Positions 38,746 to 47,836 of a stretch of 64,000 bases of DNA are shown here, one piece after another. The position numbers and the translations under genes are program-made. The notes beneath the pieces are model-generated. The model did no database searches, was not told the DNA's origin, and was given only the letters and a program-made list of their open reading frames with translations. Each line of letters opens with the position of its first letter. Position 1 is the stretch's first letter. The stretch is from Reinekea thalattae (GTDB lineage Bacteria > Pseudomonadota > Gammaproteobacteria > Pseudomonadales > Natronospirillaceae): the NCBI RefSeq assembly GCF_008041945.1, contig NZ_VKAD01000001.1:372001-436000 (forward strand), in the 5' to 3' direction.

Positions 38746-38809
38746 TTCTAGCTATAGCCTTCTATAGTTACTACTGTGCAGTCGTATTTTTTGTTTACTA
38801 GCCTAAGGC

Positions 38810-39742
38810 TTAGCTCATATATCGTTCAAAGTAATTTTTAATGATTAATAGGTTGAGTAACTTCTCGGCTTTATGATCAAAAAATGGTTGCACATGCCTA
38901 TGTGCATGTTCAATAACTTCTTCCGCTTCTTTTGGATGGCTTAAGTAATACTCTACTTTATCTTCTAAATCCGAGAAATCGTCTGCTACCTCAATATAGT
39001 GTTCACCTGCATTTAATTTGCCTTCCATAAACCAGGTTTCATATTTCAGTTTTGGGCTGATTACCAGTGAGTTTGAAGCCATAGCCCATTTTAAATTGGT
39101 AGCTACGTCATTACCTTCAATACTAATAATGAATTTATGATCAAGCTGGTTCTGAACGCTCATAAATGGTTTTTTAGGAGGTAAGCTTGGGTAGTCTTTA
39201 TTTGTTTGGTGTGCGTCAATTAGAGGGTTATTAATATAATTCGCGACTAGTTTACGTCTGTTTTCGTTATGTGCATGGCCACGCCATATAGCGCTGTCGG
39301 CTTTTTGGTACCATGTTTTTTTGTCAGCATGAAATGAAAAGTGCCGCAGGGTTGAAATTTTTAGTAATACAGATTGCCAGTTGTTTTTTGAAATTGGACG
39401 GCTTTTTACAAAGGTGGGGTTTTCAGGAACTAGGGTTATGTCACCGTATAAAACATTGAATTTATTATGTTTTGGGAAATGATGCAGCAGTGGTGCTAAA
39501 TCAAAATATTGCAGTGAGTTTTTTTCTAGTTTGAAATCGGCAACAGCTTTATTAAGTTGTAGGCGATCAGGCGAGCTTTTTCTATCTTTTAAATAGTAAT
39601 CGAGGCGATTCTTTTGCTCAACGTTCAGTTGATTTTCAAAGTTGGCTATTTGACGTTCTGTTATGCTATATGGTGTTGCTTTTGCGAGCTGAGTCAGCAT
39701 GGCCTTGCGGAGAAAAAAACTAGGGCGTTCTAAATTTAGCAT
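38810..39742 (-). CDS. Family 90 glycosyltransferase (LPS-modifying, CAP10-like)
   Basis: A 310-residue protein of the GT90/CAP10 family, whose bacterial members add sugars to the LPS core. Conserved stretches are VKSRPISKNNWQSVLLK, AIWRGHAHNENRR, FIISIEGNDVATNLKWAMAS and KLNAGEHYIEVADDFSDL. It follows lptG on the same strand with a 33-bp gap and converges with the GT2 gene. The sugar added is unknown. Xylose or a hexose have been seen in the family. Confidence 0.85.
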   Translation of the reverse strand: MLNLERPSFFLRKAMLTQLAKATPYSITERQIANFENQLNVEQKNRLDYYLKDRKSSPDRLQLNKAVADFKLEKNSLQYFDLAPLLHHFPKHNKFNVLYGDITLVPENPTFVKSRPISKNNWQSVLLKISTLRHFSFHADKKTWYQKADSAIWRGHAHNENRRKLVANYINNPLIDAHQTNKDYPSLPPKKPFMSVQNQLDHKFIISIEGNDVATNLKWAMASNSLVISPKLKYETWFMEGKLNAGEHYIEVADDFSDLEDKVEYYLSHPKEAEEVIEHAHRHVQPFFDHKAEKLLNLLIIKNYFERYMS

Positions 39743-39775
39743 ATCAATATCTCAGGATCTTTTTACTCAGTGCAA

Positions 39776-40837
39776 TCAGTAACTTCTTCTCAATAGCGCA
39801 ACACTGCCAGTCAAGTAAAGCAGATTACTCAGTAGTGTTGCGGCAATCGCGTTCATCTGTAGGATCATCAATGCAGCGCCAATGGTATCCATCATCAGGC
39901 CTGCGGTAATACCAATAACAATGGTTTTAAAGGCGGCATCGCCAACCGTTTTTTGTCGAAACGACCCAAATGAAAATGCCAATGCTAATAGCAATGCAGC
40001 GCAGTAACGGATGGGATACCAAACTCTATTCCAAAAATCTCGTTGTGTTTCTGAGGTTAGAGTGCCAGCTTCAGCGTCGAATCGGCTGCGTTTAAACAGT
40101 TCCGTGAGTGTTAATCGGTCGCTGTATTGTTTCAAGCTGTTAACAACATCAGGAGTGAATAACTCAGTTTGCCAAGTGCTTTGTGGATTAGTTTCCCGGC
40201 TGACTGAGCGGGTATCAAAGTTGAGTTCGGTACTGTTTTCTAATATCCAATGGTCTTCATTAAAGGAGGCCATTTTACTGTATTGGGCTGATAATAGATT
40301 TTGCTCGCCGTCGGTAGTAAAGCGGCTAATGCCAATGAGCTGGTTGTCGGTGGTAATCAAGTTAATGTTGATGTACTCATTGCCGGTTTTAAACCATTGG
40401 CCGCTTAGAGTTGGCGTGCTACGGCCGGTTAGGAGTGCTCGCTCTAATTTTGCACTCTGTGCCAGTGAAGGCCCAAGCCATTGGCCCGAATAGTATAAAA
40501 AGGGCAGCATGATTAAGGCAGGCAGCAATAACCGCAGTACTAAGTTGGCGGTTGAGCTGGATATTAATTGAATGCTGGTAAGCTCTTGGTTTTTGTTTAA
40601 AGAAGCTACTGTGATCAGTGTGCCAAGCATGACGCAAATATCGATGTATTCATGCAGAAACGACGGCAGCATCATGAGGTTGTATTTAACAGATTTTAAT
40701 AGCGTGTAGCTTTCGTCAACGCGGCGTGCTGCATCGTCAGCAATGCCGGTGATCAGCAGCAGGCCAGCTATCGAACAGATGACAATGCCGATCATAAAGC
40801 TGGTTTGGCGCAGTAGATACCAGTCTAAAATTTTCAT
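39776..40837 (-). CDS. lptG: LPS export ABC transporter permease LptG
   Basis: LptG forms with LptF the membrane core of the LptB2FGC machine that extracts LPS from the inner membrane. The 353-residue protein (typical length about 360) starts MKILDWYLLRQTSFMIG, with three helices, a periplasmic jellyroll (about residues 135-270) and three more helices. The frame stays open 21 codons upstream, but the ATG at 40837 overlaps the lptF stop by one base (TGATG) and matches the family start. It is the second gene of lptFG. Confidence 0.93.
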   Translation of the reverse strand: MKILDWYLLRQTSFMIGIVICSIAGLLLITGIADDAARRVDESYTLLKSVKYNLMMLPSFLHEYIDICVMLGTLITVASLNKNQELTSIQLISSSTANLVLRLLLPALIMLPFLYYSGQWLGPSLAQSAKLERALLTGRSTPTLSGQWFKTGNEYININLITTDNQLIGISRFTTDGEQNLLSAQYSKMASFNEDHWILENSTELNFDTRSVSRETNPQSTWQTELFTPDVVNSLKQYSDRLTLTELFKRSRFDAEAGTLTSETQRDFWNRVWYPIRYCAALLLALAFSFGSFRQKTVGDAAFKTIVIGITAGLMMDTIGAALMILQMNAIAATLLSNLLYLTGSVALLRRSY

Positions 40838-41892
40838 CACTGAGCCTTCCTTGCAACAAGGTAATAAGCAACTAACGCCAGTAAGGCAAAGTACCACCAA
40901 GGTGATAAAAATAATGCCGCATCCGATTTGGCGAAGGCGCTTTGCACCGTGCGATAACTAAAGTTCGACAGAATATAAAAAAAGATACCGATAGCCATGG
41001 CACCAGCTTTGCCGCTGCGCGGTTTAAAACGAGTAAGGGCGACAGCCCACATGCAAAAAACTGGAATAAATAGGCTGGAAATAGAACGATGCAAAACTTC
41101 AATTTGATTGCTTCGATCCGCCGTTGCTATCAACTCCTTGCTTGAACTGGAGTAACGTCGTTTTTGTGCCGATTGAGCTTTCGCCTGGTCGATCAAAATA
41201 TTTAATGCCGAAAACTCACCCTGTTGGCTTTCGCTGTTTTCAGTAAAAGAGAATCGAGTTTGGGTGCCTTGTTGGAATAACAGGTATTGGCCGTTTTCTG
41301 AAATGCCGGTTTTGGCGCTATCGGCTAAGATGATGCTCAGTTCACCCTGTCGGTTTGAAGCAGAGAAAACCTGTTTAAGTTGCTCGCTTTGGTTGTCGGC
41401 GCCATTAGCGTAGAGTGTGCCGGCTGCACTGGAGATTTGGTTGAAGGTTTTTGCTTGAATAATGTCAGTAATTGGCCGGCTTTTTTGCTGCTCAATGTAT
41501 TGAGCTAATTCATAGTTAGCTAGCGGAGTTATGTAGTTTTGCAATGCTAGCACAACGGCAATAATAGGTAGGGAAGTCGCCAGTAATAATCGTTTCAAGA
41601 TATCTTTATCGCTAATGCCTACAGCATGGTAGACCACTCGCTCTAAGTCTTGGCTAAAACGGTTGAGCGTAGTTAAGCAAGCTAAAAAATAAGCTGCAGG
41701 AATTATCTCAGGCAGCAAAATAAAAATCTGAAAGCCGATCACATACAAAATAGCATTGCTGCTGTACTGCCGCGTTAATATCTTGGTGAGTGTGTCGCTG
41801 AGTTCGGTAGCGATAAGTAAACACAATAAAACCGCCGTAATAGAAAGGCTGGTGATCAGTATTTCTTTGTAAAGGTAGCGGTTTATTTTCAT
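40837..41892 (-). CDS. lptF: LPS export ABC transporter permease LptF
   Basis: LptF pairs with LptG. The 351-residue product starts MKINRYLYKEILITSLSIT, has six helices and a periplasmic domain (about residues 130-255), and contains the conserved early segment FLACLTTLNRFSQDLERVV, where the cytoplasmic coupling helix contacts LptB. A TTG two codons upstream is an alternative start. In many gammaproteobacteria lptFG lie near pepA; here they sit with the O-antigen genes. Confidence 0.94.
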   Translation of the reverse strand: MKINRYLYKEILITSLSITAVLLCLLIATELSDTLTKILTRQYSSNAILYVIGFQIFILLPEIIPAAYFLACLTTLNRFSQDLERVVYHAVGISDKDILKRLLLATSLPIIAVVLALQNYITPLANYELAQYIEQQKSRPITDIIQAKTFNQISSAAGTLYANGADNQSEQLKQVFSASNRQGELSIILADSAKTGISENGQYLLFQQGTQTRFSFTENSESQQGEFSALNILIDQAKAQSAQKRRYSSSSKELIATADRSNQIEVLHRSISSLFIPVFCMWAVALTRFKPRSGKAGAMAIGIFFYILSNFSYRTVQSAFAKSDAALFLSPWWYFALLALVAYYLVARKAQ

Positions 41893-41960
41893 TAGCAATA
41901 TAAGGTTATTAGTAGTCTTTTATTAGTTCGTTTTTTGAGCTTGATAAGAACAGGTCGTCG

Positions 41961-42743
41961 TTATTTAAAGCTAACACCATAAATATATTGCATGCCATCG
42001 TTTTCTTGGAAGCCAGCAAACCATTGTAGGCTGTTTACATAGCGCAGGTTCATTTTGTGCTCGGCACTTAACGTTAGGTTAGTACGGTTTAAATCTGACT
42101 CAACTGCTTTAGTGAAATCCCACCACTTGCTACTAACTTCAAATTTGCGAATAAGGCTTAGCTCTAAAGGTAGGCTGTTTAGCTTGATGGAAAGGCCTGC
42201 ATTAAGTAAGTCGTTTTGGCCTTCACCGTTATAGACATCTGGGATTTCAGGGCCAAACTGGCCTGTAATATAGGCGAAGGGTGTTTCGATGCCGTGCGTG
42301 TAGAATGCATAAAAGCGCACAACATCAGGTTCTAAAGGGCGGTTAGCTGCGGGTTCTGTTACACCGACGGTAAAGGTATTGTGATCTTTGATTTGTACCG
42401 TCGTTAGGAAAGCAGGATCGCCAAGCGTGTAGCGATTGTCTTCGTTATCAGCGGTGTTTAAATAGACCCAAGGAACCGAGGCGCGAAATAAGATCTCATC
42501 TGAGACGTTTTTTTGCAGCAAAATACGCGGCAAGTCGATTCGGTAGCCGTCGTCATTGCGAATTTCACCACTACCTTCATTGATACCTAATTTGAAGATG
42601 ACTTCGCCACCTGAGGCCTCATTTTTAACCTGTGATGGCTGTAAAAAGGTATCAGTTAATAGATTGTCGGCCTGAAGGGCGCTACTGATAAGGCTGAATA
42701 GGGCGATGGTGCTGGCTTGGCGGAAAAGGTTTGTAGGTATCAT
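41961..42743 (-). CDS. Secreted, probably outer-membrane beta-barrel protein of unknown function
   Basis: A 260-residue protein with a signal peptide (IALFSLISSALQA, cleavage near residue 25). The mature part alternates polar and hydrophobic residues in many short strands with aromatic ends (FTVGVTEPAAN, FYAFYTHGI, NLTLSAEHKMNLRYVNSLQW), and ends YGVSFK. That pattern fits a small outer-membrane barrel or a periplasmic beta protein. No family is recognised. It is 68 bp upstream of lptF on the same strand, so it may be part of the lptFG transcript. Confidence 0.65.
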   Translation of the reverse strand: MIPTNLFRQASTIALFSLISSALQADNLLTDTFLQPSQVKNEASGGEVIFKLGINEGSGEIRNDDGYRIDLPRILLQKNVSDEILFRASVPWVYLNTADNEDNRYTLGDPAFLTTVQIKDHNTFTVGVTEPAANRPLEPDVVRFYAFYTHGIETPFAYITGQFGPEIPDVYNGEGQNDLLNAGLSIKLNSLPLELSLIRKFEVSSKWWDFTKAVESDLNRTNLTLSAEHKMNLRYVNSLQWFAGFQENDGMQYIYGVSFK

Positions 42744-43115
42744 AGTGGCTCTGTCTAACGGTAAACGAGATTAAATTAAGCGTATAAACATATTCTTGGT
42801 ATGCGTAAAAGTTGACCAAGGCTTTATCTGGATCAAAATAATACCCTAATCCATGCTGTTATGCTGAGATTACTTTCAGTCTCTATAAAAAAATATTACC
42901 CTACATGGCTTAGTTAAACTATTGATGGAACCCTGTTTATTATTTGCCGCTGTGAGGTTCTGTTAAGCCAGTTTTTATTACGATTAGACTTCGTGTTTGC
43001 TGTGGTTACTTGTTTGAGCGCTGCGGTCATCTGTTTAGATTAGAGTAGCTGTTAAACTGCGCTTATTTAAAATTTAAAACTTTCAAATTCAGTTATTTCA
43101 TATTAAGGAACCCTA
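42744..43115. other. Divergent intergenic region before manB
   Basis: 372 bp, AT-rich, no supported gene. TTGACC at 42812-42817 followed 17 bp later by AAAATA is a weak promoter candidate toward manB. The manB ribosome-binding site (AAGGA) is near 43105. No inverted repeat with a T run is seen, so no terminator is called. Confidence 0.45.
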
Positions 43116-44480
43116 ATGACGTTGACCTGCTTCAAAGCCTACGATATTCGAGGAGAGTTGGGAGTCGAACTCAATGTGGATATTGCCTATAAGATAGGCC
43201 GAGCTTTCGCTTCATTCTTAAAGCCTAAAAAAGTGGTTGTCGGTTGGGATGTGCGAGAAACCTCGCCAGAATTAAAAGATGCCTTTGCTCAAGGTGTTTT
43301 AGACTACGGTGCAGACGTGATCGATCTAGGTCTCTGCGGTACCGAAGAGGTGTACTTTGGCACCAAGTTTTTACAGGCCGACGGTGGTTGTATGGTAACG
43401 GCAAGCCATAACCCGATTAATTACAACGGCATGAAAATGGTACGTGATGAAGCCAAGCCGATTTCTGCTGATACCGGCCTTAGCGACATTCGTAAAATGG
43501 CAGAAGAGGAAAGCTACGATGCCAAAGCTGCTACGCCAGGTACGCTGACCCAGTTGGATAATCGAGCTCACTATGTTGAGCATTTGATGAGCTACATCGA
43601 TATCGCCAATTTAAAGCCGATGAAAATCGTCGTAAATGCCGGTAATGGTGCCGCAGGTCCAAGTTTGGACGCCATTGAAGCCGAGCTTAAAAAGCGTGGT
43701 GCACCGATCAAGTTGATTAAAATTAACCACGAACCTGACTCCAGCTTCCCTAATGGTATTCCAAACCCATTATTGCACGACCAGCAGCCAGTGACGGGCA
43801 AAGCCGTGAAAGACCATGGTGCCGATCTAGGTATTGCTTGGGATGGTGACTTTGATCGCTGTTTCTTATGGGATGAGGACGCTAATTTCATTGAGGGTTA
43901 TTACATCGTTGGCCTGCTGGCGGAAGCCTTTTTGGCGAAGCAGCCGGGCGCTAAAATTGTTTATGATCCAAGATTAACCTGGAATACCCTTGAAATTGTT
44001 GAAGCCGCTGGCGGCGAAGCTATCCAATCGGTTTCTGGTCATGCCTTTATTAAAGAGAAGATGCGCTCAGAAGATGCCGTCTACGGTGGTGAGATGTCGG
44101 CGCACCATTACTTTAAAGACTTCGCTTATGCAGATTCAGGCATGATTCCTTGGTTATTGGTTGTTGATTTACTGAGCCGTAAGAACACCACCCTTAAAGC
44201 CTTAGTGGAAGATCGCATGGCGAAATTCCCAAGCCCAGGTGAAATTAACAGCAAGGTAGCCGATGCCGATGAAGCCATGGCGCGCGTGTTTGAGCAATAT
44301 AAAGCAGACGCTATTGCCGTTGAGCGAGTGGATGGTCTTTCATTATTCTTTGAAAACTGGCGCTTTAATTTGCGTAAGTCCAATACCGAGCCGGTTATCC
44401 GTTTAAACGTTGAAACACGTGGTGACCGAGCATTGATGGATGAAAAGACTCAAGATTTGTTGGCTTTGATTCGTCAATAG
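43116..44480 (+). CDS. manB: Phosphomannomutase ManB/CpsG
   Basis: ManB converts mannose-6-phosphate to mannose-1-phosphate for ManC. The 454-residue protein has the start [16 protein letters not shown], the phosphoserine loop [12 protein letters not shown], the metal-binding loop [10 protein letters not shown] (DGDxDR type), the sugar-binding [10 protein letters not shown], and the phosphate-binding [12 protein letters not shown]. It matches the E. coli CpsG type more than AlgC in length and loops. It lies 27 kb from manC at the other end of the locus, and an efficient terminator follows. Confidence 0.95.
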   Translation: MTLTCFKAYDIRGELGVELNVDIAYKIGRAFASFLKPKKVVVGWDVRETSPELKDAFAQGVLDYGADVIDLGLCGTEEVYFGTKFLQADGGCMVTASHNPINYNGMKMVRDEAKPISADTGLSDIRKMAEEESYDAKAATPGTLTQLDNRAHYVEHLMSYIDIANLKPMKIVVNAGNGAAGPSLDAIEAELKKRGAPIKLIKINHEPDSSFPNGIPNPLLHDQQPVTGKAVKDHGADLGIAWDGDFDRCFLWDEDANFIEGYYIVGLLAEAFLAKQPGAKIVYDPRLTWNTLEIVEAAGGEAIQSVSGHAFIKEKMRSEDAVYGGEMSAHHYFKDFAYADSGMIPWLLVVDLLSRKNTTLKALVEDRMAKFPSPGEINSKVADADEAMARVFEQYKADAIAVERVDGLSLFFENWRFNLRKSNTEPVIRLNVETRGDRALMDEKTQDLLALIRQ

Positions 44481-44573
44481 TCACTATGAGTCATTAGCGG
44501 TACTACGCTGGTTTAGCGCTAGCTAACAGATAGTTTACCGCCAGCTAACAAGTCGCTTAGCGCCAGAAAAAAC

Positions 44574-44599
44574 AAAGCCAGCTTATGCTGGCTTTTTTG
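44574..44599 (+). terminator. Rho-independent terminator after manB
   Basis: AAAGCCAGC (44574-44582) pairs perfectly with GCTGGCTTT (44587-44595), loop TTAT, and the T run continues to 44598. A textbook terminator about 95 bp past the manB stop, closing the polysaccharide locus on the + strand. In the - direction the A run preceding the stem also gives a T run, so it may be bidirectional for the gene at 44668. Confidence 0.88.
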
Positions 44600-44667
44600 T
44601 GCTTGGAGTTTATTAGGTAAGAAGGGGATCAGTACCTTTCAGCTTTTCGCTCTTTATTTCGGTCGAG

Positions 44668-45147
44668 TTATTCTGTTCGAGCGTACAAAAATATAGAGGC
44701 TTTAATGATGTCTTCACTGTTGGTTGCACTGAGACCTTCGGTGTCCATAATCCAGCGACGCTGCTCGTCTAGGTCAAAGCTGTCGATGTTATCGAAGCAG
44801 TCGTATTCGGAAATAACATCGTATTCACATTCTTTCTGATATGCCTCAAACATCAAATCTAAGCAATATTGAGTCGATATCGGGTCTTGGCAGTAAAGCT
44901 CACCATCTTCTAGATCTAGATCCCACTCTTTGAGAATGTCTAAAACAGACTCACCCTTATCGAGTAAATCCTGAACCGATGGGGTGTCGCTGTTGAACTG
45001 TGCGGTTTCAAAATCAATCAGCCATTCTTCTTCTGGTCGAATCAGTACCGTTTTGTATTGGCCATCTTTTAACGACCAAGAAACCGCATAAGGGTAGCCG
45101 GATTCGATATCAGTCATTTCAAAAGCAATAAAGGTAGGGATATTCAT
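44668..45147 (-). CDS. Acidic protein with faint DnaQ-like exonuclease resemblance
   Basis: A 159-residue, strongly acidic protein. The N-terminus (TFIAFEMTDIESGYPYAVSW, then SLKDGQYKTVLIRPEEEW) resembles the first strands of RNase H-fold exonuclease-like proteins of the type DIExSGxxxxSYPIEVGW...LIRPxxxW. The expected catalytic D-x-E is not clearly in place and the second acidic motif is uncertain. The C-terminal half is rich in Asp, Glu and Tyr. It could be an inactive member or something else. Function is not assigned. Confidence 0.6.
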   Translation of the reverse strand: MNIPTFIAFEMTDIESGYPYAVSWSLKDGQYKTVLIRPEEEWLIDFETAQFNSDTPSVQDLLDKGESVLDILKEWDLDLEDGELYCQDPISTQYCLDLMFEAYQKECEYDVISEYDCFDNIDSFDLDEQRRWIMDTEGLSATNSEDIIKASIFLYARTE

Positions 45148-45332
45148 AGCATCTCATCAGTGTTTCGGTTGCCGCTAATGATCTCATGGTGCAGGCAGAA
45201 TAATCCAGTCTGCGATTTTTTAGTTTATACCGTTATCTAATTTGCGGGTCATGTTAAAAATGGCGGCTTTAGTTTAGAGTTCGCAGCCGTTTTGTAGTTT
45301 TAAATAAGGTTAATCAGAAGGGAGAGAGCGTG

Positions 45333-45560
45333 ATGAGCGACGAAAACGAGCGAATTGCTAGAGATTTCAGCGCGCGCAGTGCAGAAGAGCAGCAGGCATT
45401 TTTAGAAAATACTTGGTGCAATCAGTGCCAGCAGGTCGATTTGGGGATGGTTGAGCCTATTGAGTACGAGTTTTTAGGTCGTATTTTTATCGAAGGTAAA
45501 TGCTCTGTTTGTGGTGAGCCTTCAATTACCGAAGTGGTTGATGACGAAGACGACGATTGA
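45333..45560 (+). CDS. Small zinc-ribbon protein
   Basis: A 75-residue acidic protein with two cysteine pairs, CNQC and CSVC, about 30 residues apart, which should bind one zinc ion. It ends in a poly-acidic tail (EVVDDEDDD). GGGAGAGAGC precedes the start. GTG at 45330 is an alternative one codon upstream. It lies 13 bp before truC on the same strand, so the two are probably co-expressed. No specific function is known to me for this small family. Confidence 0.7.
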   Translation: MSDENERIARDFSARSAEEQQAFLENTWCNQCQQVDLGMVEPIEYEFLGRIFIEGKCSVCGEPSITEVVDDEDDD

Positions 45561-45573
45561 TGGTTGATGAGTA

Positions 45574-46308
45574 ATGAGTGATGTTTCGGTTATTTATGAA
45601 GATGAGTACCTGATCGCGGTCGACAAGCCTGCCGGTTTGCTTGTTCATCCGTCATGGCTTGATCGCCATGAAAGCGATACGTTAAGTCATCGATTAAAAA
45701 GCTATTTTCAGCAGCAGGGCGCTAGCCATAAGGTGCATACAGTACACCGATTAGATCGACCGACCAGTGGCATTATGTTGGTGGCGAAATCTGAAGCGGT
45801 GGCGCGTGATCTAGCCGAACAGTTTCGTAATGGATCGATTAAAAAGCGCTATTGGGCGATTTGCCGTGGCTTTTGTGAGCCTGAATTTAGCGTCGATTAT
45901 GCCTTGGTTGAGCAGCTCGATAAAATCGCCGATAAATACGCTCAGCAAGATAAGCCTGCACAGCCTGCCGTTACTTACTTTAAGCGTCTCGCCATTGCCG
46001 AGCTGGCGCATCCAGTCAGTCGATACTCAAAAAGTCGATTCTCTTGGTTGGAGTGCCAGCCTGAAACAGGGCGTAAGCACCAAATTCGTCGTCACCTAAA
46101 GCATGTTCGCCACCCCATTTTGGTGGATAGCCGGTACGGTTGCAGGCATCACAATAAGCTAGCTCAACAGCAGTTGGGTATTGCCTCGCTAGCCTTGAGG
46201 GCGGTTTCTATCGATTTTTTCCATCCTGTACTAAATAAAAATATGATGCTCGAAGTCCCTGCAAACCCCTTATGGCTCAGTGCTTTACGTGAATTTGGCT
46301 GGTTTTAG
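45574..46308 (+). CDS. truC: tRNA pseudouridine synthase TruC (position 65)
   Basis: TruC makes pseudouridine at position 65 in the T stem of some tRNAs. The 244-residue RluA-family enzyme carries VHRLDRPTSGIMLVAKS with the catalytic aspartate. HRLDRPTSG is the TruC form, while RluC/D have HRLDKxTSG. It also has AVDKPAGLLVHPS and ETGRKHQIRRHLKHVRHPIL. Length is close to E. coli TruC (260). It starts 13 bp after the small zinc-ribbon gene. Confidence 0.92.
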   Translation: MSDVSVIYEDEYLIAVDKPAGLLVHPSWLDRHESDTLSHRLKSYFQQQGASHKVHTVHRLDRPTSGIMLVAKSEAVARDLAEQFRNGSIKKRYWAICRGFCEPEFSVDYALVEQLDKIADKYAQQDKPAQPAVTYFKRLAIAELAHPVSRYSKSRFSWLECQPETGRKHQIRRHLKHVRHPILVDSRYGCRHHNKLAQQQLGIASLALRAVSIDFFHPVLNKNMMLEVPANPLWLSALREFGWF

Positions 46309-46693
46309 ACGATAAATTTAGTTTGTATACTATTTGAGGTTTAGAATTGGCTTTGTTATGGTTGTGTCAACTTTTGCAATACAAGAGGACTCGTCAAACG
46401 GTTACCAGCCCCTAACCAGGCTCGGTTTTAGACTATTTGAACGAATAGTATATGAATATCTTAGAGAACAGTTTAGCCACGCTATTACTCCCGTTCCTTT
46501 CTGCTACTCGTGCCACAATTAGTCGGCCTGCAAAAGTTCTTCTTCCTTACCGTTTTTGTTTTTTATACCTCTTATCCCTAACTCGTAATACACAATTTCC
46601 CCTCTCTATAAAACGTAACAACCGTCTTGGCAGCTATTAGCTAGGTTTTGCTATGGGTTGTCTGTACAAAAAATAATCAAGGAATGCAATGAA
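46309..46693. other. Intergenic region before the betaine-type transporter operon
   Basis: 385 bp. Two overlapping 60-codon frames exist but show no ribosome-binding sites and no protein-like composition, so I do not call them. A TATAAA at 46607-46612, about 80 bp before the operon start, is a possible -10 box without a good -35. A regulated promoter (osmotic or substrate) is expected here, but I see no operator I can name. Confidence 0.4.
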
Positions 46694-47725
46694 ATGAAAA
46701 TTAAATTAAGTATGGTTTTGCCAGTTGTGACTGCGCTGCTGTTAGCGGCCTGCTCACAAGAAGGTGCTGAAGATTCGGTTGCTGAATCAGAAAGTCATCA
46801 GTGTGAGAACGTTACAATTGCAGAAATGACTTGGAGTTCTGCTTCATTGTGGGCGAATATCGATAAGGTGATTCTGGAAAACGGCTTTGGCTGTGAAGTG
46901 GAATTAGTACCTGGTGACACCCTGGCGGCAACAACATCGATGATCGAAAAGGGCGTACCAGCAATTGCCCCTGAGTTGTGGACTAATGGTGTTGTTGATG
47001 TACTGGAAAAAGGTGTTGAGGACGGCAAGGTCGAATATGTTGGTCGTTCACTTTCTGATGGTGGTCAAGAAAACTTATGGGTACCTAAGTACATGGTTGA
47101 TCAATACCCAGAGTTAGCAACACTTGAAGGTGTTAAAAAACACGCAGCGCTGTTTAAAAACCCTGAAAACCCTGGTACGAGCATGATGATGGGTTGTCCA
47201 GCTGGTTGGAACTGCCAGATTGCAAATGAGAATTTGTTCCGAGCTATGGAACTAGCAGACTATGGTTTTGAATTAGTAGATCCAGGTTCTGGTGCTGGCC
47301 TTGCTGGCTCTATTGCTAAAGCGTATGAGCGTAAAGAACCATGGTTTGGTTATTACTGGGCACCTACTGCGCTATTAGGTAAATATGAAATGGTAAGTGT
47401 TGATGTGGGTGCAGAAGCTGACCTTGAACACTATTCTACCTGTATTGGCAAATTAGACTGTGAATCACCTCGAGTGATTTCATTCCCTGTTGCTAATGTA
47501 TGGACAGTTGTAAGTACTGAATTTTCTTCAGGATCTCCAGAAGTTATGGATTATTTAGCTGTTCGTTCTTTAGATAACGCATTGATGAATAAGCTGCTAG
47601 CATGGATGGAAGATAACCAAGCAAACGGCGAAATTGGTGCTTATGAATTTTTAGAAAGCTATCCAGAAGTTTGGACTCCTTGGGTCTCTGAAGAAGTCGC
47701 GACAGCAATTAAAGCTTCGCTATAG
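46694..47725 (+). CDS. Glycine betaine/proline-type ABC transporter substrate-binding lipoprotein
   Basis: A 343-residue periplasmic binding protein of the OpuAC/ProX family. A lipobox LLAAC puts the lipidated cysteine at C20. TIAEMTWSSASLWANI, then EVELVPGDTLAATTSMIEKG and ELWTNGVVDVLEKG, are family segments with tryptophans that form the quaternary-amine cage. The cysteine pair GCPAGWNCQ is also seen in this subgroup. The frame is open 12 codons upstream, but the ATG at 46694 begins a proper lipoprotein signal. Betaine, choline or a related compound is the likely ligand. Confidence 0.9.
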   Translation: MKIKLSMVLPVVTALLLAACSQEGAEDSVAESESHQCENVTIAEMTWSSASLWANIDKVILENGFGCEVELVPGDTLAATTSMIEKGVPAIAPELWTNGVVDVLEKGVEDGKVEYVGRSLSDGGQENLWVPKYMVDQYPELATLEGVKKHAALFKNPENPGTSMMMGCPAGWNCQIANENLFRAMELADYGFELVDPGSGAGLAGSIAKAYERKEPWFGYYWAPTALLGKYEMVSVDVGAEADLEHYSTCIGKLDCESPRVISFPVANVWTVVSTEFSSGSPEVMDYLAVRSLDNALMNKLLAWMEDNQANGEIGAYEFLESYPEVWTPWVSEEVATAIKASL

Positions 47726-47787
47726 AAGTTTGTGATTTATTTCATGAATTTTATTTGAAGTCATTTGTCTTTAAATAAAAACTAAGT

Positions 47788-47817
47788 GGCGCTCTTTATT
47801 AGGGCGCCTTATTTTTA
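47788..47817 (+). terminator. Intra-operon hairpin between binding-protein and permease genes
   Basis: GGCGCTCT (47788-47795) pairs with AGGGCGCC (47801-47808) with one G-U pair, loop TTATT, followed by TTATTTTT. It lies between the binding-protein stop and the permease start. Such partial terminators commonly make the binding protein more abundant than the membrane subunits. Confidence 0.65.
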
Positions 47818-47836
47818 GCTTGAAAAGAAACTTAAC

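Noticed and set aside
46334-46640. Two 62-codon frames upstream of the betaine-type transporter operon
   Set aside because: They overlap each other in different frames, lack ribosome-binding sites and have no protein-like pattern.
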